Shown here piece by piece: positions 40,917 to 49,799 of a DNA stretch of 64,000 nt. Under the pieces are notes generated by a model. The model saw only the letters and a program-made list of their open reading frames with translations, was not told the origin of the DNA and made no database searches. Source of the DNA: Deltaproteobacteria bacterium (GTDB taxonomy: Bacteria > Desulfobacterota_D > UBA1144 > Nemesobacterales > JAJCZQ01); contig JAJCZQ010000009.1 of the NCBI GenBank assembly GCA_029262335.1, positions 58,539-122,538 of the forward strand. The letters are read 5' to 3'. Made by a program: the position numbers and the translations under genes. Positions within the stretch are counted from its first letter, which is position 1, and each line of letters starts with the position of its first letter.

Positions 40917-41090
40917 GTGTCCAAGATAAAACGAAAAGAATGTAAGTGTAATAACTTAAAGAAAAAAGATTTGATTAACGCGTGCAGGGAAGGGTGCACA
41001 TCTGTTAAGTCATGCTTCCGCTACTACAACTGTGCCCCAAAGTGCGGCAAATGCACCCCATTTGTCAGAAAGCTGATTAAGACCCAGTAA
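40917..41090 (+). CDS. BFD-like [2Fe-2S]-binding domain small protein (57 aa, GTG start; absent from ORF track)
   Basis: MSKIKRKECKCNNLKKKDLINACREGCTSVKSCFRYYNCAPKCGKCTPFVRKLIKTQ: CxC ... CGKCxP pattern of BFD-like domains. Confidence 0.75.
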   Translation: MSKIKRKECKCNNLKKKDLINACREGCTSVKSCFRYYNCAPKCGKCTPFVRKLIKTQ

Positions 41091-41130
41091 ATAAAATTTA
41101 GTAAAACCTATAAACTTCCCGGAGGAAAAA

Positions 41131-41796
41131 ATGTCAGAAGATTATGAAAAATATATTGATAAGTTTGAAAACCTCGTGCCTGAACTTAGCGGAACATGGA
41201 ACACATATAGTGAAGAAGTATTTAAAGAAGGCCTGATATCTGTAAAAGATAAGCAGTTGATTGCACTTGCCTGTGCACATATTACAGAATCATCACCCTG
41301 TATCAGGTTAAGGACAAGGCTTGCTAAGGAACTAGGCGCTACAGACGAGGAAATAGCAGAATCGGTATATATTGCAATGAGGCTTGCAATGGGACAGCCA
41401 TATGCATTCAGCAGTATTGCACTAGAGAATTTTGACCTTATGAAAAATAAAGAAAGCGTATTAAAAGGTTATTTTATCAGCAAAAATATTACTCCCCAGA
41501 TTCAGGACTTCCATAAAATTAGTGGTGAGAAACACGAAAAATTTTCAGCTTTTCATAATATAGTTTACGAAGACGGGCATCTTACTAAAAAACTCAAGAA
41601 AGGACTAATGGGACTTGCCTGTGCAATTCTTGCGAAATGCCCGTGGTGTATAAGGAGCTGTGTCAGAGACGGGCTCCAGGAAGGAGTAACCAAGGAAGAG
41701 ATTGTTGAAGCAATCAATGTTGCCATGGTTATGAATGCCAGTGCAAACCTTGCAAAAACAAGTGTAACTATGGAAACAGCTGAGAAATACTCCTGA
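41131..41796 (+). CDS. Two-domain carboxymuconolactone decarboxylase / AhpD-like protein
   Basis: Two CMD-like repeats; CPWC in second, single Cys (SSPC) in first. Confidence 0.82.
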   Translation: MSEDYEKYIDKFENLVPELSGTWNTYSEEVFKEGLISVKDKQLIALACAHITESSPCIRLRTRLAKELGATDEEIAESVYIAMRLAMGQPYAFSSIALENFDLMKNKESVLKGYFISKNITPQIQDFHKISGEKHEKFSAFHNIVYEDGHLTKKLKKGLMGLACAILAKCPWCIRSCVRDGLQEGVTKEEIVEAINVAMVMNASANLAKTSVTMETAEKYS

Positions 41797-41824
41797 ACAA
41801 CTCAATTAATGGCCAATAACGGTA

Positions 41825-41956
41825 TTATCCTTTGATTGTTTTAATATTCTTACGGGAAGAGAAGAATGTTTTTCCAATTCGGATAATACCTGCCTCTATG
41901 TCGTCATAAAATCCAATAATCAGTAAAAGTGTTATAAATACAATTGGGTTTTCCAT
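41825..41956 (-). CDS. Small hydrophobic protein
   Basis: MENPIVFITLLLIIGFYDDIEAGIIRIGKTFFSSRKNIKTIKG with GGAGG RBS; start reassigned to 41956. Confidence 0.5.
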   Translation of the reverse strand: MENPIVFITLLLIIGFYDDIEAGIIRIGKTFFSSRKNIKTIKG

Positions 41957-42005
41957 TTTAATACCTCCGGATTTTTTTATATTTGCTAAAACTATAAATC
42001 CTAAG

Positions 42006-43097
42006 ATGGACAATATATGTCCAATGCCAGGTATAATTTTAAAACTATTAAATATATTGGAGGCAAAACAATTGAGTTCGATTCCGGAGCCTATAGGAAA
42101 GTTTGATGGTTTTTACTATATAATTGAATACCTCTCGGGCCTGAAGTCAGGGCTTACGGTTACTGAAATAGCAAAAGAAATTGGTAAAAGTGAAAAAACC
42201 GTAAGGCGGTATCTCGATTCCATGGAGTATTCAATCTTTGATATCGAGGTAATAAAAGAAAGGGGTTTTGACAGGAAATACCGTTACAGGATTGAAAAAC
42301 AGGCTGCACCGTTCAGGCCAATATTTCTAAATACCCTTGAGATTGTTGCACTTAATTTTATCAGGGGATTCTCCCATTTTAATGACTTCCCTGTAATCCA
42401 GGACAACCTGAACAATATATTTAAAAAGATCTCTGTTTCCGCCAAGGAGACAAAAGAAAAATCAGGAAATGATTTCCAGGAAAGGGTTTCAGGCCTATTT
42501 GTACTGCCGCCCGATCTTGGAGGAAAAGTCTATGTTAAGAGGGACCAGGTGAATTACCTGGAACTTTTGATTAAAGCGGTACTGGAAAGCAATACTTGTA
42601 ATGTCTTATACGGCGGAGGTGAGAAAAGGAAATCATATAAACTTGCGCCGTTACACTTCTTTAACTACCGGGACGTTATTTATCTAATCGCAAAAGATTT
42701 GAATGATGAAGATATAGTTTATAAAAACTTTGCACTCCACAGGGTAAGGAAGCTGGAAATAGATGAAAATGAATTTTTTGAATATCCGAGTGACTTTGAT
42801 GTAAGTAAACATATGAAAGAAAATATGTTTAAATTCGACGGACAGAAGTACTCCATAAAGCTAAAGTTCTTTGAGGATGCAAAGGATTATGTGCTTGAAA
42901 GGCAGTGGTTTCCAAAACAAAAAGAAGAAGTCATGAGTGATGGTTCTCTGCTACTCAGCTTTGAAAATGAAATAAACCTCATGCTCCTTGGCTGGATAAG
43001 GGGTTTTGGACCCGGGGTAGAAGTTCTTGAACCAAAGGTGCTGAGAGAAAGGATAATAGAGGATATTAAAGTAAGTTACGATAATTATCAGAAATGA
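42006..43097 (+). CDS. HTH-WYL transcriptional regulator
   Basis: N-terminal HTH (TVTEIAKEIGKSEKTVRRYLDSM), WYL-like middle (KSYKLAPLHFFNYRDVIYLIAKD), C-terminal WCX-like region. Confidence 0.88.
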   Translation: MDNICPMPGIILKLLNILEAKQLSSIPEPIGKFDGFYYIIEYLSGLKSGLTVTEIAKEIGKSEKTVRRYLDSMEYSIFDIEVIKERGFDRKYRYRIEKQAAPFRPIFLNTLEIVALNFIRGFSHFNDFPVIQDNLNNIFKKISVSAKETKEKSGNDFQERVSGLFVLPPDLGGKVYVKRDQVNYLELLIKAVLESNTCNVLYGGGEKRKSYKLAPLHFFNYRDVIYLIAKDLNDEDIVYKNFALHRVRKLEIDENEFFEYPSDFDVSKHMKENMFKFDGQKYSIKLKFFEDAKDYVLERQWFPKQKEEVMSDGSLLLSFENEINLMLLGWIRGFGPGVEVLEPKVLRERIIEDIKVSYDNYQK

Positions 43098-43975
43098 TTG
43101 TAAAGAATAGTTACCCATGGGACTTCTCTATAAAATAGTATCAGTGCAAATACCAAAATATATAAGATTCTGGTTCTAAACCTTCCTTGATAGACCTGTA
43201 CTATACCCATAGCGAGTAGCAGCCAACCAAAACCCTCCACAGTTGCAACCGAGTAGACAGTAATACAAAAAAATAAAAGAACATAGTCCCTGTATTTTGA
43301 CAGCCCTTTATTCAAAGGCCAAAGGAATGCGACTGCAACAAGAAACTCAACAATTACGGTAAAGTATGTGAGGAATAAGGCAACGGTCAAAAACCGGCCT
43401 GGTATCTCCGGTAAATATAAAGAACCAATAAGCTGTCCGTCTACATGCTGTTTTACGTACTGATGCAGTTCCTGGAATTTTTCACCCGATAGTCCGCCCA
43501 CAAGCCTGGAAAAGTCTTCAAACCTCGGGTCAACGAGCATATTTATTTTAAAGAAAGTCCCGTCGATATAGTCTGGTGAAAGAATAAGTTTCCAGATTGT
43601 AGCAAAAAGAAATACAAATCCTATTAAGTACCTGGCATTAACAGCGAGGTGTTTTTTAGCATCATCTGTCAGAAGGCAAATTGTTACAGCCAGGCACCAG
43701 TAGGCAAGCAGGTAAGCGTGGTTGTCATTAATTGGCCATGATATGTAAAGCCTGAGAGTTATAAATACCGTTAATAGCCCCCAAACCCTGGGGTTTCTTA
43801 GCTGTGCAGGGAAAAGGAGTCCCACGCATGAAAGTAAAAGTATTAAAAACCTTATCTTAATATCGCCAACCGGAATTAATATGAGGTTTAGAAGAGTCAG
43901 CCTGAGAGAGAGGTCAAGTAGGTCAGTATTTATCAGCTGTGAATAAAATTCAGAGAACGACCATTTTTTATTCAC
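43088..43975 (-). CDS. Polytopic membrane protein, HTTM-like
   Basis: Multiple TM helices, YLIGFVFLFATIWKL. Confidence 0.5.
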   Translation of the reverse strand: MNKKWSFSEFYSQLINTDLLDLSLRLTLLNLILIPVGDIKIRFLILLLSCVGLLFPAQLRNPRVWGLLTVFITLRLYISWPINDNHAYLLAYWCLAVTICLLTDDAKKHLAVNARYLIGFVFLFATIWKLILSPDYIDGTFFKINMLVDPRFEDFSRLVGGLSGEKFQELHQYVKQHVDGQLIGSLYLPEIPGRFLTVALFLTYFTVIVEFLVAVAFLWPLNKGLSKYRDYVLLFFCITVYSVATVEGFGWLLLAMGIVQVYQGRFRTRILYILVFALILFYREVPWVTILYNHF

Positions 43976-44399
43976 GAAATGGTATCTCCAGTGAATTTAT
44001 TATTGAAGATTTTGGTTTAAGTGTGTCAGGATTGAAACTCTTTTTCCAGACCTGTATTTCGAGTTTTACAGGCCCTGTTTCCGGAATATAAAAAATATCT
44101 TTTAATTTTTCAACAAAATTTTCGATAGCATTGTCGGATGGAAATACGAGAAGCTTATCAACAATTTTTTTATGCCTGGTATTTAGTATAAGCTCTCTTC
44201 TAACATTGGGTGTAATTGCAAATATGTGTAAATGCCTGTTGCTGCCAATGTCAGTAGTTGAAAACATACCGAAACCGCCGCCTGACCAGGCGCCAAGAGT
44301 GCTGTAACTGGCAATTATTATTTGAGTACATGCGACTAAAATGAGTAAAAATACAGGCAAATATATTAGAAACCTGCGAACAGGAAAAATTTTAGCCAT
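43968..44399 (-). CDS. Hypothetical membrane-anchored protein
   Basis: N-terminal TM, overlaps downstream membrane gene. Confidence 0.55.
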   Translation of the reverse strand: MAKIFPVRRFLIYLPVFLLILVACTQIIIASYSTLGAWSGGGFGMFSTTDIGSNRHLHIFAITPNVRRELILNTRHKKIVDKLLVFPSDNAIENFVEKLKDIFYIPETGPVKLEIQVWKKSFNPDTLKPKSSIINSLEIPFRE

Positions 44400-44448
44400 A
44401 ATTACCCACTTTGGACTGAACGTCTGCTTAGTAAAAAATTAATTATTC

Positions 44449-45156
44449 CTAATATGGACTGTTGACTACCACATATACAACTTCGCCGCCCTGATAAGCT
44501 TCCTGGTACCAGTAGTTGTCGCATTGGTAATAGGTCTGTCCGTTTACATTTACTGAAGTCATTGTACAGGGTGCATTATTAAAAGATGATACAGCAATAG
44601 CAGTCCCGGTTACCAAAATACCGGCTGCTATAATGTTGTCCCATTCGGCCCCGTCGTTCCACTCTATAATTCCATCATTCCACTCAGCATGTTCAGCATA
44701 TTCCCTTCTCTCACCACGAACATCATCCGCATAGTCTCTTCTTTCATCACGAACATCGTCCTGGTGGTCCCATCTTTCATCCCTGTAATCTTCGCGGTCT
44801 TTATCCCTGTTTTCTACTTTGTCCTGGCGGTTACCCTGTCTGTTCTGTGCATTGTCCTTCCTGCTTCCGTCCCTGTTTTGAACATTTCCCTGACGGTTTG
44901 TCTGCCTGTTTTGGTTTCGCTGTACGTTTGATCGTGAAGACTGGCGTGATCTGCTTGAATTCATGGAACCACTCCTGGATGGGCCGCTTCTATTTACGTG
45001 AGAAACGTTGTGGCCTCCGCCGCTCCTGTGAGCACTATGTCCGCCACCTCTGCCACCACCTCTTCCGCGGGAGTCTGCAAAATCAATTGTTACAAATACA
45101 AAAAGTACGGCTACAAATAAACAGCTTATAAGTCTTAAATTTTTAATATTATTCAT
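44449..45156 (-). CDS. Secreted low-complexity RG/RQN/ER-rich protein
   Basis: Signal peptide, GRGGGRGGGHSAHRSGGGH, (N/Q)R-rich blocks, RDERRDYADDVRGERREYAE, C-terminal NGQTYYQCDNYWYQEAYQGGEVVYVVV. Confidence 0.75.
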   Translation of the reverse strand: MNNIKNLRLISCLFVAVLFVFVTIDFADSRGRGGGRGGGHSAHRSGGGHNVSHVNRSGPSRSGSMNSSRSRQSSRSNVQRNQNRQTNRQGNVQNRDGSRKDNAQNRQGNRQDKVENRDKDREDYRDERWDHQDDVRDERRDYADDVRGERREYAEHAEWNDGIIEWNDGAEWDNIIAAGILVTGTAIAVSSFNNAPCTMTSVNVNGQTYYQCDNYWYQEAYQGGEVVYVVVNSPY

Positions 45157-45158
45157 TT

Positions 45159-46052
45159 TTATTTATTCCCCTTATTTGTATTTTCAGCTTCTGTGGTGTT
45201 ATTTGAACGAGTGGCAAAAATTATTTTTCTTGAATCTTTTGGCGGTGTAAATTTAAACAGATTATCCGGAAGTTCAGCCGTAAAGTCCCAGTCACTAAAC
45301 TGTGCTTTATACTGAGGCTGGCCGGGAGCGTATTTGTAGGTGATTACTATTCTTACAGGAAGCGGCTGGTCACCTTCTTTTATCCAGATCTGTAGGTCAG
45401 TATCAGGAAACCTGTAAGCAAATTCATTGCAATCTACACCGTTGATTGTTGATACACCAAGATACATACTGGCATTAAGATCGGTTTTGAGATCAAATGG
45501 ATGTTTTACTGAGAACAGCTCAGTAAGGGGTAACGGCATATCTAATTTATCAACAAAATAATCAAATGCCTGGTCCAGGTCTCCTTCTTTATCTGCAATT
45601 GCATAGACGTTATACCCGGAATCATAATAAGTTATATCTTTGCCATCAAAGTAAAAAGTCCTGTCGTCTCCATCCCAGCTAACTGCATTTATTAAAACAT
45701 GGTTTGGCCTTTTGATTATCCATTCTGAATTGCCCCCAAATTCAATTAATTGTCCGCTTTTTTGGAGTGTATCAAATGTTGAAGCAATATTTACTTTTAG
45801 TTTCTGGGTTTTAGCAATAAAATCGAACATGGACTGCAGGCTGGTATTGGCATATTCGTCAATTTTTGGCTCTGTTGATTTATCCTGTTTACTATTTTCT
45901 TCATCCTTGTTAGAAGCGGTTTGCTGCGAGTTGACTTTAGTAACCTGTTCCTCTGATGCAGTAGTTTGAGTGTTGTCGTCTGTAGGTGCCTCTGTACATG
46001 ATGTAGCTGATATAATGCTGAGTAATAAGATAAGAAATACTGTATTTTTCAT
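45159..46052 (-). CDS. DUF2092-like periplasmic lipoprotein
   Basis: Lipobox ISATSC; YANTSLQSMFDFIAKTQKLKVNIASTFDT...; start reassigned to Met at 46052. Confidence 0.65.
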   Translation of the reverse strand: MKNTVFLILLLSIISATSCTEAPTDDNTQTTASEEQVTKVNSQQTASNKDEENSKQDKSTEPKIDEYANTSLQSMFDFIAKTQKLKVNIASTFDTLQKSGQLIEFGGNSEWIIKRPNHVLINAVSWDGDDRTFYFDGKDITYYDSGYNVYAIADKEGDLDQAFDYFVDKLDMPLPLTELFSVKHPFDLKTDLNASMYLGVSTINGVDCNEFAYRFPDTDLQIWIKEGDQPLPVRIVITYKYAPGQPQYKAQFSDWDFTAELPDNLFKFTPPKDSRKIIFATRSNNTTEAENTNKGNK

Positions 46053-46183
46053 AACTCTGTCCCCTTTATTTATATGTATTACTAAGTCGATTCCAAGTCT
46101 ATTACAATTAATTTTAAATGTCAATTTATAAACCATATGCTATCCTTTAATTGTAAATATCTAATAATATAAAGGAGTTAGAA

Positions 46184-46579
46184 ATGTATAAATTAAGTAT
46201 ATTAATTACCTTATTTGTTTTTACTTCATTAAATCTTTCGTTGGCGGATACGGAAAAAAGTGTAAAAGAGATGGCTCCCGATGCACCTGTTGCCGAGGGG
46301 CTTGAACCAGCAGTACCGGATGTTAAAAAGATGGCACCGGAAGTGCCGGATGTTAAAAGCATGAAACCCGAGGTGCCGGAAGTTCCAAGTGTAGATGATG
46401 TAAAACCCGATGTTCCTGATGTAAAGAGTATGGCCCCTGAATTACCAGATGTTAAAAGTATGAAACCCGAAGTACCGGAAGTTCCAAGTGTAGATGATGT
46501 AAAACCAGATGTTCCGGATGTAAAAAGTATGGCCCCTGAAGTACCGAGTGCCGAAGAGATGAAACCAAAGGCAGAATAA
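46184..46579 (+). CDS. Secreted P/E/V/K-rich repeat protein
   Basis: Signal peptide then repeats of (A/K)PEVPDVKSM. Confidence 0.75.
   Translation: MYKLSILITLFVFTSLNLSLADTEKSVKEMAPDAPVAEGLEPAVPDVKKMAPEVPDVKSMKPEVPEVPSVDDVKPDVPDVKSMAPELPDVKSMKPEVPEVPSVDDVKPDVPDVKSMAPEVPSAEEMKPKAE
46352..46549 (+). repeat. Two tandem 99-bp coding repeats (33 aa)
   Basis: VKSMKPEVPEVPSVDDVKPDVPDVKSMAPELPD / VKSMKPEVPEVPSVDDVKPDVPDVKSMAPEVPS. Confidence 0.93.
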
Positions 46580-46594
46580 AAATGTAGGGTTTAT

Positions 46595-47041
46595 ATTTTA
46601 TTTAGAATTACAGAAGAAAAATATAATAATTATATAGACGATTTTAATGCAGCCTGCACTGGTGACGGAAGTGGTTTTGCAGATTTTTATGATAATTATT
46701 TCGAGCAGTACGCTGTTTTTGAATATATACCCAAGGCAGAAAAGAACTTTGGTAAAGAAATTACGGTAAATTTCTGGAAACAGGTACACGGGATAATGCA
46801 TGAGAAGATCCAGGAACATAGTTCTTTTGTGATCTCTGGTAATAAGTTGGCAGTTGAGGCCCCGATTGATTTTTTATGTAAGCAGGACCTGGAGTGGGTC
46901 GGGGAAAAGCACAAGAAGGGTAGTTCCTTCAGGCTGATGATGTGTGCATTTTATACTGTGAGTGATAATGATAAATTCGAATACGTAAGAATTTATTCAA
47001 TTTATCATCCGGATTACCAGGTTGAAAATAATTTAAAATAA
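46595..47041 (+). CDS. SnoaL-like (NTF2-fold) protein; no canonical start codon
   Basis: Open frame ILFRITEEKYNNYIDDFNAACTGDGSGFADFYDNYFEQYAVFEYIPKAEKNFGKEITVNFWKQVHGIMHEKIQ... continuous with track ORF 46796-47041. Confidence 0.6.
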   Translation: MLFRITEEKYNNYIDDFNAACTGDGSGFADFYDNYFEQYAVFEYIPKAEKNFGKEITVNFWKQVHGIMHEKIQEHSSFVISGNKLAVEAPIDFLCKQDLEWVGEKHKKGSSFRLMMCAFYTVSDNDKFEYVRIYSIYHPDYQVENNLK

Positions 47042-47044
47042 CAT

Positions 47045-47395
47045 TTACTTCTGAAAATACATCAATGCACCTTTGTGATTTACTTTAAATGATTTACCCG
47101 GCACTGATGAAATAACTTTCCAGACCTGCTTCCCTCTTTTATCTGAATATATTATTGTTTCTCCCTCAACCTTATAATTAGCATTTCCGGTCTTTTTCCC
47201 CATTTCCGTAACTACAGTACCGTCATCTTTAAAGTCCATAACTAAATTAATATCCCTTTTGCTTGTTTCATCACCATCTTCCATCCAATATACAAAAGTC
47301 CATTTGCCAACTAAATTATTCTGGGAAATCTGTACACTTAGACAAATGGATGTAAGAAATAGTAAAATTCCCGGTACTAATAAAAATTTATTCAT
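47045..47395 (-). CDS. Secreted lipocalin-like hypothetical protein
   Basis: Signal peptide; NNLVGKWTF...DFKDDGTVVTEMGKKTGNANYKVEGETIIYSDK. Confidence 0.6.
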   Translation of the reverse strand: MNKFLLVPGILLFLTSICLSVQISQNNLVGKWTFVYWMEDGDETSKRDINLVMDFKDDGTVVTEMGKKTGNANYKVEGETIIYSDKRGKQVWKVISSVPGKSFKVNHKGALMYFQK

Positions 47396-47416
47396 AATAT
47401 CACTCCCTGTTAAAAA

Positions 47417-48142
47417 TTATTTTCTGCCGCCAAAAATACCTATTACAAAAAGCTTAAAGAAGCAGTCCACATCTTTAAAACCAATATCTCTTAACCAGGT
47501 GCACTGCTCTTCCACCATTGCCGGTTTGTCTTCTTCTTTATCGGGCCTGTTTATAAAGTTCTCAGCAACTTCTTCCCTTTTGATTCCGGGGTTATCTTTA
47601 CGCTGGAATTTAAGAAGGTGATCAATGTAGTACTGTTCAAAAAGACTCTCAACACCGGGAGTTGCGGACTCTACATGGTCCATATTAATAAAAACACCTC
47701 CGGGTGAAAGTAACTCATATATTTCGGAATAGAGTTCTTTCTTCCTGCTGTCGTCCAGATGATGAATTGCAAATCCTGATACCACTATATCAACAGGCCT
47801 GCTGTCTCTGATTGTGTTAAGCCACTCAGTGGACGAAAGGTCACCTTTTACTACCAGGACCTCTGCATTATTACTTAGGTTATTTTCTGCAGCTTTCAGC
47901 ATGGTGTCTGAAATATCAATAAATATCCCTTTTGCAGATGGAAAATTATTTAATAGAAATTTGCCTAGAATTCCATTGCCGCATCCAAGGTCAAGTATAG
48001 TAGAAGGGTTCTCAAACCATTGGTTAACTGCTTTCAGCATTACACCAAGTTGAATCCCGGTTCCCGGAACTGCACCACGTTCATCTTCAAGAAATGCTTT
48101 TGCTACTTCTTCAGATTCCCAAACACTTTTTAAATTTGTCAT
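47417..48142 (-). CDS. Class I SAM-dependent methyltransferase
   Basis: ILDLGCGNGILGKFLLNNFPSAKGIFIDISDTML. Confidence 0.9.
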   Translation of the reverse strand: MTNLKSVWESEEVAKAFLEDERGAVPGTGIQLGVMLKAVNQWFENPSTILDLGCGNGILGKFLLNNFPSAKGIFIDISDTMLKAAENNLSNNAEVLVVKGDLSSTEWLNTIRDSRPVDIVVSGFAIHHLDDSRKKELYSEIYELLSPGGVFINMDHVESATPGVESLFEQYYIDHLLKFQRKDNPGIKREEVAENFINRPDKEEDKPAMVEEQCTWLRDIGFKDVDCFFKLFVIGIFGGRK

Positions 48143-48163
48143 TGTATAAATTGTTTCAGTATT

Positions 48164-48862
48164 TTAGATAATAAATATTACAAGAAAACCAAGAAAGAAA
48201 AGGGCGGTTATCCAGGCTGCATCTTCTTTCTCATGGGCTTCAACCAGCAGTTCTTCAAACACTAAATAAAGAAGTGCGGCTACGGCAAATGAAATAGTCC
48301 CTACTAAAGAAGCACCGGAAAGTCCGCTTAAAAGAAAGTAAGCACTAAAAGCAAATACCGGAAAAAGAAGAGAAATACCTATAGTACTGTAAAGACTTTT
48401 TCTTGTAGAATAACCCTTTGATAATAATGTTGTGGTAGTTGAAAGAACAAGGAAGCCTATTTCAAGAGTAAGTGCTACAATAAGTCCGATACTTTTTAGA
48501 AGCCCCTGTCCGACTGCAAGACCAAGGAGTATTCCGTCGACGCAGAGGTCAATGCCAACTGCAAGTATAAGCATTGTACCGGCAGATGATGTATTACTAA
48601 TTTTATTTTCTGTACTGTCTGTAAATTTTTTGATCCCGAGCATTAATCCAACACCCAGAACAAAACCGATCACCATCGCGGCCCCGTGGCCGGATGTCAT
48701 CTCGGGTACCAGTTCTTCAGCAACAGCTGCTATAACAAGTCCTGCTGCGAAGTGCTGGACGGCGCTTGTTAGTTTTTCGCCGGGTTGGCGGACAGTAGCT
48801 ATAACTGCTGCAATTATTGCAAATGTTGTCGGTATGAGGATTATTAAAAAAGAATCATTCAT
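48164..48862 (-). CDS. ZIP family metal transporter-like membrane protein
   Basis: HFAAGLVIAAVAEELVPEM and repeated TM layout typical of ZIP. Confidence 0.8.
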   Translation of the reverse strand: MNDSFLIILIPTTFAIIAAVIATVRQPGEKLTSAVQHFAAGLVIAAVAEELVPEMTSGHGAAMVIGFVLGVGLMLGIKKFTDSTENKISNTSSAGTMLILAVGIDLCVDGILLGLAVGQGLLKSIGLIVALTLEIGFLVLSTTTTLLSKGYSTRKSLYSTIGISLLFPVFAFSAYFLLSGLSGASLVGTISFAVAALLYLVFEELLVEAHEKEDAAWITALFFLGFLVIFII

Positions 48863-48886
48863 TAATTTATATATGTCTCAATGGTT

Positions 48887-49777
48887 CTAATCTTTCATGA
48901 ATATAGACCGCAGTTTTTGCTTATTAATTATAATAATCCCAAGCAGTACTAATACAATTCCTGCCAGCTGTAACATGCCGAATCTGTTGTACAGGAAAAC
49001 AACTCCAAATATTACTCCAAAAACCGGGGCAAGATAACCAATTAGTGAAGTGAAAAAAGGGCCTGCTCTGTCAATTAGCAGATAGTATCCGGAAAACCCA
49101 AACGCAGTGCTTATTACGGCAAGTCCTAAGAGGGCAAGTATATTTTCAGTATTTAATGGTGTCATGGTAGGCTCTTCAATTATAAAAGCCAGAACCGCTA
49201 TAATAATTGACGCAAATCCGATAGTGTAAGTAATGATGACGAATGGGTCGATATCCCTGGCATAAATCGGCACTAAGACACCGTTTACGGCATAACTGAA
49301 AAATGCTCCGAGTATAATAAGTGCTCCCATGAGAGTTGTATTGTGACTTAGTATATTGTTGATTCCAATAACCAGAACAAGGCCCGCCAGGGCAATAAAA
49401 AGTCCAGCAGCACCATGGGCCGTAAATTTTTCTGTTTTAAAGATAAATGCCGAAATTATGTAGGTAAATATAGGAAGAATTGCAAGCATTGTTGCGGCAA
49501 GTCCTGAAGAAATAATTTCCTCACTATATGCGATACCAAGCCATGGAATTGTTACTCCAAGTACACTGAAGAGAAGAAATGCCCGAATTTTTCTTAAAGG
49601 TTTGATTAAGTCTTTCTTCAACACAAGGCATATTATGAAAAGAGTTATAGTGGCTATGACGGCCCTTAAGGTCATTTCAGATATTGGAGTAATAGATCTT
49701 TCGCCAATTTTAACGAACAGGAAACCCAATGCCCAAAAAGCTGAAATTACTATCAGAATTATATAGTTAAGAGCCAT
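48887..49777 (-). CDS. EamA/DMT family transporter
   Basis: 10 TM, two EamA repeats. Confidence 0.9.
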   Translation of the reverse strand: MALNYIILIVISAFWALGFLFVKIGERSITPISEMTLRAVIATITLFIICLVLKKDLIKPLRKIRAFLLFSVLGVTIPWLGIAYSEEIISSGLAATMLAILPIFTYIISAFIFKTEKFTAHGAAGLFIALAGLVLVIGINNILSHNTTLMGALIILGAFFSYAVNGVLVPIYARDIDPFVIITYTIGFASIIIAVLAFIIEEPTMTPLNTENILALLGLAVISTAFGFSGYYLLIDRAGPFFTSLIGYLAPVFGVIFGVVFLYNRFGMLQLAGIVLVLLGIIIINKQKLRSIFMKD

Positions 49778-49799
49778 TAATGTTTATGTAAGTATAAAG

